From assembly GCA_958510875.1 (NCBI GenBank), contig OY294068.1, positions 33,832,297 through 33,896,296 on the forward strand: a DNA stretch of 64,000 nt, read 5' to 3'. Made by a program: the position numbers and the translations under genes. This document shows positions 59,008-64,000 of this stretch, in pieces. Source of the stretch: Endomychus coccineus (Eukaryota > Arthropoda > Insecta > Coleoptera > Endomychidae). Positions within the stretch are counted from its first letter, which is position 1, and each line of letters opens with the position of its first letter. The notes under the pieces are model-generated. The model was given only the letters and a program-made list of their open reading frames with translations, searched no databases and was not told the DNA's origin.

Positions 59008-59778
59008 AGCTAGTCTGTTACATAATACATATACATAAATAATGAAAAGCTAACCACAAGTTGATCTTGACATGCTAGTCTCACAAAACTGAAAGCACTT
59101 AAAAGCTATCAATATTTCTCGTGAGAATTCATGATTTTTTACATTTGTCCAAACGCAGAAACTGGATCGATATGTACATATAGTAATTTGAACCATTATA
59201 AATGAGAACCATTTAAAATTAGAACTGTAAATAACAACAAACAGTAACCAGTAACTTAGTTTAGTGTAAGTGATTGAATGTTTCAGACACAGCAAGATTT
59301 ACTTCAATCATAAATTTCCGAACTGTGTGCGCTCAAATAACAGTTTCAATATAATGACAGAAATAAACTTCTCGGAATCAGTAACGGGACAATAGCGTTG
59401 GTTTCGTAGTAATCCCTATCCTGTCAAGCGCATGATTCAGGTAATCGTAACATATTATACAGACACTAGTACCATGATAATATTGTCTCATAAATCCTGC
59501 CTACAACGCAAAGCATATTCGCATTACTTGAGAATTAGAATTGACAGGCATTCATGAACTAAAATTTCATGTTAACCCCGTTCGTTTCATTTAATTTATA
59601 CCATTCATCCATTGAATAATAAATTTTCGATTCGGATATTATGTTAATTAATTATCCTTTAGAGGTTTATATTGACAAAAACATAAAACCTAAGTGGTGC
59701 AATTTGGTCAACACACTGAACTAGAGTTCCAGAGATTTAGAATCGAATTCCACCTATGGTACAATCTTCACCTTTACT
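59008..59778. other. no recognised gene
   Basis: A tRNA-like string near 59690-59755 has a weak B-box (AATCGAATTCC) but no convincing fold. Confidence 0.35.
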
Positions 59779-61863
59779 TTAGATAACTTCGAAATAGTAT
59801 CAGTTTGTACTAAAAACTATATTCGGAAAATGCTTCGTTACAAAGATACAGCGTGTCAAAATTTTTATAAAAAAATCCAGGTTTAATAATATTCTTAAAA
59901 CTATTCTAGATATTTGGATGGAATTTGGTACGTTTGAATAGATAATTTAAATACATCTTTTTACTTGAAAAATATTATTTTACATCCACCAGTGACGTGC
60001 TTACAGACACACCTTCGGCTATTTTTCATAAAAAATATGGTACGCCATTGATTTTTTCCGAAGCAAAACATTTTTCTAGAATTCATATTCAATTTACAAC
60101 AAAAAGGCTCCTCACTTTTTTCCGTTTGACACATCGTTTGCCAGTAAAAAATTAAAATTCTTTAAGCAACTGAGATTCAGACAAATTTCATTCTGTTATA
60201 GTAGGCCATTAAACAAAACAACTACTACTGTAAGTGTTCTTCCATTTTATTACGACAGTTGATTGAATTGAGTCAGGTTATTTAATTTCGAGTTATTGTT
60301 AACATTGTTATTAGTGTTGCGCAAGTATTAATCTGAAAAATCCTTTTTTCTAACAACAAATACGCAGATATTCATGTTTGCTACGAATTTTGTGATGGAA
60401 ATGCAGAAGCGGCAGTTCATGAATATCGTAGACGCTATCCAAATAGAAGACTTCCAGATGCTCGTGTTTTTATCAGAACACATCAGAATTTCCGTAACTT
60501 TGGCCTGCGTGTTAATTACGAACGGAACAGAAGCCGTCGATATAATATTCAGAATAATCGTATACTTCGTACTTTTGATAACTAACAATCCGAGGCTGAG
60601 CTCTCGGAAAGCAGCTCAGAACCTTCACATAACGAAGTCTACAATATCACGATCACCACAGACATGCATATCACCTACAGCCTGTTCAGGATTTGCATCC
60701 TGGTGATGCTGAAAAGAGAATAAGATTTTGCCAGTGACTTTTAAACTCAATGGAAGAAAATCCTGACTTTTTCCATAAGATTCATTGGACGGATGAATCC
60801 TCTTTTACCAGACGTGGGGTAACAAATTACCATAATATCCATATTTGGGCACATCAGAACCCTCGAGAAATTCGGCCAAGATCATTTCAGAATGAATTTT
60901 CCTTAAATGTTTGGTTGGGCCTTATTGATGTTAATGTTTGTGGTCCACATTCCCTACCCCCAAGGTTGAACTCGCTACTTTTCATGGAGTTTCTTAACAA
61001 TAATCCGCAGGACGACCTAGAGGATTTACCCATTAATTTAGGGCATGAAAGTTGGATACAACTGGATAGAGCTCCCCCGCATTTTGGAATAGTTGTAAGA
61101 GAATGGCTCAATACCAATTATCCTCTACGATAGATCGGCCGGCTAGAAGGGAATGACATGAATAATGACCTGGCTAATGGTATCGGACCAGTGGCCTCGC
61201 CACCCAGATCCCCTATTAACAAGGGAAAATTTAGTTTTAAGAATTCAGCAAGCCTGCAATGATATGCGCCAAAATCCGCATGAAGTATCTGCTGCAGTAA
61301 ATGCGTTAATGCATTTCGAGCAATTTTTGTGATTTCACCTTTAGTTTTCTTTCATTTTGTTATTGTTGTTGTAAGTCACTAATTAAATTTCTTATTTTCG
61401 TTTTTGTTTAATTGTTTTTCAGAAATCAGGTATTTTAATTTTTTACTGGCAAACGATGTGTCAAACGAAAGAAAGTAACGAGCTTTTTTTGTTGTAAATT
61501 GAACAAGAATTCTAAAAATAATTTTTTCTTCTGAGAAAATCAATGGCGTACCATATTTTTTATGAAAATAGCCGAAGAAGTGTCTGTAAGCACGCCACTG
61601 GTGGAAGTAACATAATATTTTTTACGTAAAAAGATGTATTCAAATTATCTATTCAAACGTGCGAAATTTCATTTAAATATCTAAAGAAGTTTTTAAAATA
61701 TTATTAAATCTGAATTTTTTAATAAAAATTTTGACACCCTGTATCTTTGTAACTTTTTTCATTTTTAGCATTTTTTGAATATAGTTCATAGTTCAAACTG
61801 ATATTATTTTGTAGTTATCTGTCTGCCTGTAAAGTTTTCTCTTTCGAAACTGGACCAACCTGT
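59779..61863 (+). mobile_element. second long-TIR Tc1/mariner-superfamily element
   Basis: Extended imperfect inverted repeats: an inner block of about 310 bases (59837-60160 and 61436-61753, containing GTTACAAAGATACAG and TTGCCAGTAAAAAATTAAAA) and an outer block reaching about 59779 and 61815-61863 (AGATAACT, TATCAGTTTG). The right end closes with ACAGGTTGG read inward from about 61863. The transposase is in the middle on the plus strand. TIR sequence differs from the element at 43.9-46.2 kb although the transposase lineage is the same. Confidence 0.8.
60345..61330 (+). pseudogene. Tc1/mariner-superfamily transposase, decayed
   Basis: Frames read YADIHVCYEFCDGNAEAAVH and EYRRRYPNRRLPDARVF (helix-turn-helix start of this arthropod lineage). 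The middle is damaged; then come IHWTDESSFTRRGVTNYHN (first Asp), FSLNVWLGLID, LPPRLNSLLFMEFL and LDRAPPHFGIVVREWL (second Asp, usual HDGAPPHF). The third-Asp segment is replaced by a frame-shifted PPRSPINKGK. The last readable part, DMRQNPHEVSAAV, matches the usual C-terminus. Confidence 0.8.
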
Positions 61864-64000
61864 ATATCTAGTAGAGGGAATAAAGCATAAAATTCCAAAA
61901 AAAAAATCGGCTAGAGCAGATGTTGACGTTTTTTTTAATCAATTCAGGAAGTCGTTTAGAAAAAAGTTTACCTGTTTGTTTTTGTACGACGTGCATTTTT
62001 GCATTTCTGTAGAAGAAAATCTCTTTGAATGCACTTTGAGAAGCTGAAATTCAGTATGAAAAAAATGCCCAGATATAAACGAAATATCCCAGAATTCCTC
62101 ACTCGGGGATACTCCTGGTACCCACGCCGTCTCCAGGGAATTCATCAACATATCTTCTGCAATAGAATGGAACTTGATAGGGAGGTTCTCTTGAGGTTTC
62201 CTATCATGACCTAGACCCTCAAAACTTACCTGGGGGTCAAAATACCCTAATTATCGAGGTCTTCTCCAGGGACTATATCTTAACATGGTCAGAAACGCAA
62301 CCAAAATCGTCTCAATAAGCTCAGAAATGAAACAAAAATCATCTCTCGGGGGTTTTGGGGACCGCTAACAACGATTCTGGAGTCGGAATCAATCAACGAT
62401 GCATCTGGTAAACATACCTGTGATCTTGGCAATAAAGAATTCAAAAAATATCTTCTAACTTGTAACGGACCCGCTTTGGGTCGGTTTTAATTGGCCCAGC
62501 TAGCTCAATTTAAACTAATTAATCTCAGGGCTCGTAGTGAAACGTGCCTTGTGATTCAAGACTGGTGAATTGCCCAAGCGCCAACTGCTTAACAAAAAAA
62601 CTATAAAACTAAATGAATTCACAGTCAAGAATACAAGCACTACGAGATGGTTTAACAGTCGATGGAAATTCAGAAAAACAATACAAGTTCAACTTAACAA
62701 TTCGTATATTCCATCAGAATTCGGATTATAAAGAAATTCAAATTACAAATTTTTAGAATACCAATTGGAAATATAAATAATATTGAATTCGTAGAAAAAC
62801 AATTATTAAATTAAATCAATTCGTAACATAAATGGAATTTCAAGAAACAATTATAAATTTAAATCGGTTTGTAACATAAATTGAATTTTAAGAACACAAT
62901 TATAAAATTAAATCAATTATTAAATTGAAAAGAACGAAATATCCAATAAGAGGACTTACAGTAGACCTCGAATGATTCTATAAAAATTAGTGGAATACAA
63001 CTTCGGATAAACAACAAAATCAGAGAATGAAATCATGGTCATTCAAACGAGAAAATGTTACCCTCCTTGGAACTCGTAGGAACTGGAAGTCGGTCCTGTC
63101 AGGAAAGTCACTAAACCGCCTTGGAGTGAAGGGGTTCAAACCCTGTAATTTCAAAGAACGAACAGTACCTGACTTGAGATCAAAAGGACAAGCAACACCG
63201 TCGGTTGGAATAACCAGGTGATTCCACAATCGATAATGTTATCTTTCCCAAATTGTGAAAACACTATTACAAAATGGATATCTTGACGAGATATCAATTT
63301 AGGCAAATAGTTAACATGTGACTGAAAGAATAATAATTAAAATTGTATCTGAAAGAATATTATTTGATAGGTTGAAATTTGCTAGTTAGCATAATATTCT
63401 GGTATGCTTTAAATAAATTGTACACGAGGATTGATAATGTAAACTGTATTAACTCCCAAACGGCGTGACAGTGTAATAAATATATGTATACCTAATAAGC
63501 AGTAATTAGGTTATTTGTTTCGTGTTCACCCTTATCAAGCTTTACTGCACGTTGGTCTAATAAGACCATCCTATGTATCTTGTACTAGGATAACAAAATG
63601 GCGATCTACAAAATCGCGCAAATACCATTTGCACAAATTGCGGGGTCAAGTAAAAAAGTGGAAATTACAATGACTACAACAATCCCTGAAATGATGAAAA
63701 AGATATACCTGGGATCATGCTAAATGCAAATCTGATTGTGTGTCCTAGGATAAGTCGAGTGAAACTTCCTCCGAAATATAATCACATCCAGGTACTGTAC
63801 ATCCAGAAGTTTAATAACAAATCTAAATCAAATTATATGTAGCCTGATGTGCATCATATTTCGGAAGCAAAAATTAAGAAAATGTATGTAAAGACAATGA
63901 AATATAATTCTCGACTTACCCTATTAAAGGTTAACACCACAATGAATTCTCTTCGACTTCCGTTATTCTACCTCCCGCTTCGCGATATTTAGCGACATCA
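61864..64000. other. about 2.1 kb, no gene recognised
   Basis: A GGGGGTTTTGGGGACCGCT motif at about 62347-62365 is distantly like the GGTCGCTGATCACGA repeat of elements D and E. A TGTAACGGACCCGC string at 62461 looks LTR-like but has no identified partner. The G+C-richer patch at 63030-63220 has no recognised protein. Confidence 0.4.

Noticed and set aside
62461..63800. LTR beginning TGTAACGGACC
   Set aside because: Only the first bases resemble an LTR start; no matching end, duplication or partner copy was found.

Overview
The window is AT-rich eukaryotic DNA, almost certainly from an insect. The transposase and reverse transcriptase families are typical of arthropods. Interspersed GGTTA/TTAGG runs match the canonical insect telomere repeat, LTR promoters carry an arthropod TCAGT initiator, and introns are short GT-AG. 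I cannot name the order with confidence; a beetle or a true bug would fit. No bacterial features such as operons, ribosome binding sites or rRNA were seen, and almost nothing looks like a conserved host gene. The only host-exon candidate is a possible terminal exon at 234-522.

Layout. 1-8.0 kb: possible host exon, a 125-bp nested palindrome (2.35-2.46 kb), a LINE scrap, a three-copy tandem repeat (3.66-4.37 kb) and a tRNA-related sequence (6.4 kb). 8.1-15.8 kb: LINE scrap, decayed Tc1/mariner-superfamily transposase, pogo/Tigger-like remnant, Penelope-like fragment, mariner pseudogene and LINE RT fragment. 17.0-21.8 kb: piggyBac remnant, Penelope-like RT, then an intact-looking 362-codon tyrosine recombinase (Crypton-type) bounded by two related hairpins, followed by a truncated relative in a palindrome-rich stretch. 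23.7-25.2 kb: hairpin and an inverted pair of 140-bp satellite dimers. 25.5-27.1 kb: solo LTR (copy A). 28.1-31.4 kb: two damaged copies of one LINE and a piggyBac remnant. 32.2-35.6 kb: spliced pseudogene of a multicopy arthropod family, with an internally deleted P-like element at its 5' end. 35.9-40.2 kb: long-inverted-repeat element holding a LINE and LTR copy B. 43.2-46.4 kb: old IS630/Tc1-type transposase split by a younger element with ~600-bp inverted repeats. 49.5-51.7 kb: tRNA-derived SINE and a TTAGG-rich ~120-bp tandem array. 53.1-55.3 kb: second long-inverted-repeat element holding LTR copy C. 56.4-59.0 kb: mariner split by a 1.72-kb TG...CA insertion. 59.8-61.9 kb: another long-inverted-repeat Tc1/mariner-superfamily element.

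The region is best read as a transposon graveyard with several datable nestings. Clear target-site duplications (ATACTACC for the P-like element, ATAT for the LTR family, TAAG for the mariner interrupter, TA for the long-TIR element, 11 bp for the SINE) let insertion order be worked out. The most biologically interesting item is the Crypton-type recombinase: its frame is uninterrupted while neighbouring transposases are broken, and a shared 20-bp motif sits at the outer edge of a hairpin on each side, which could be its recombination sites.
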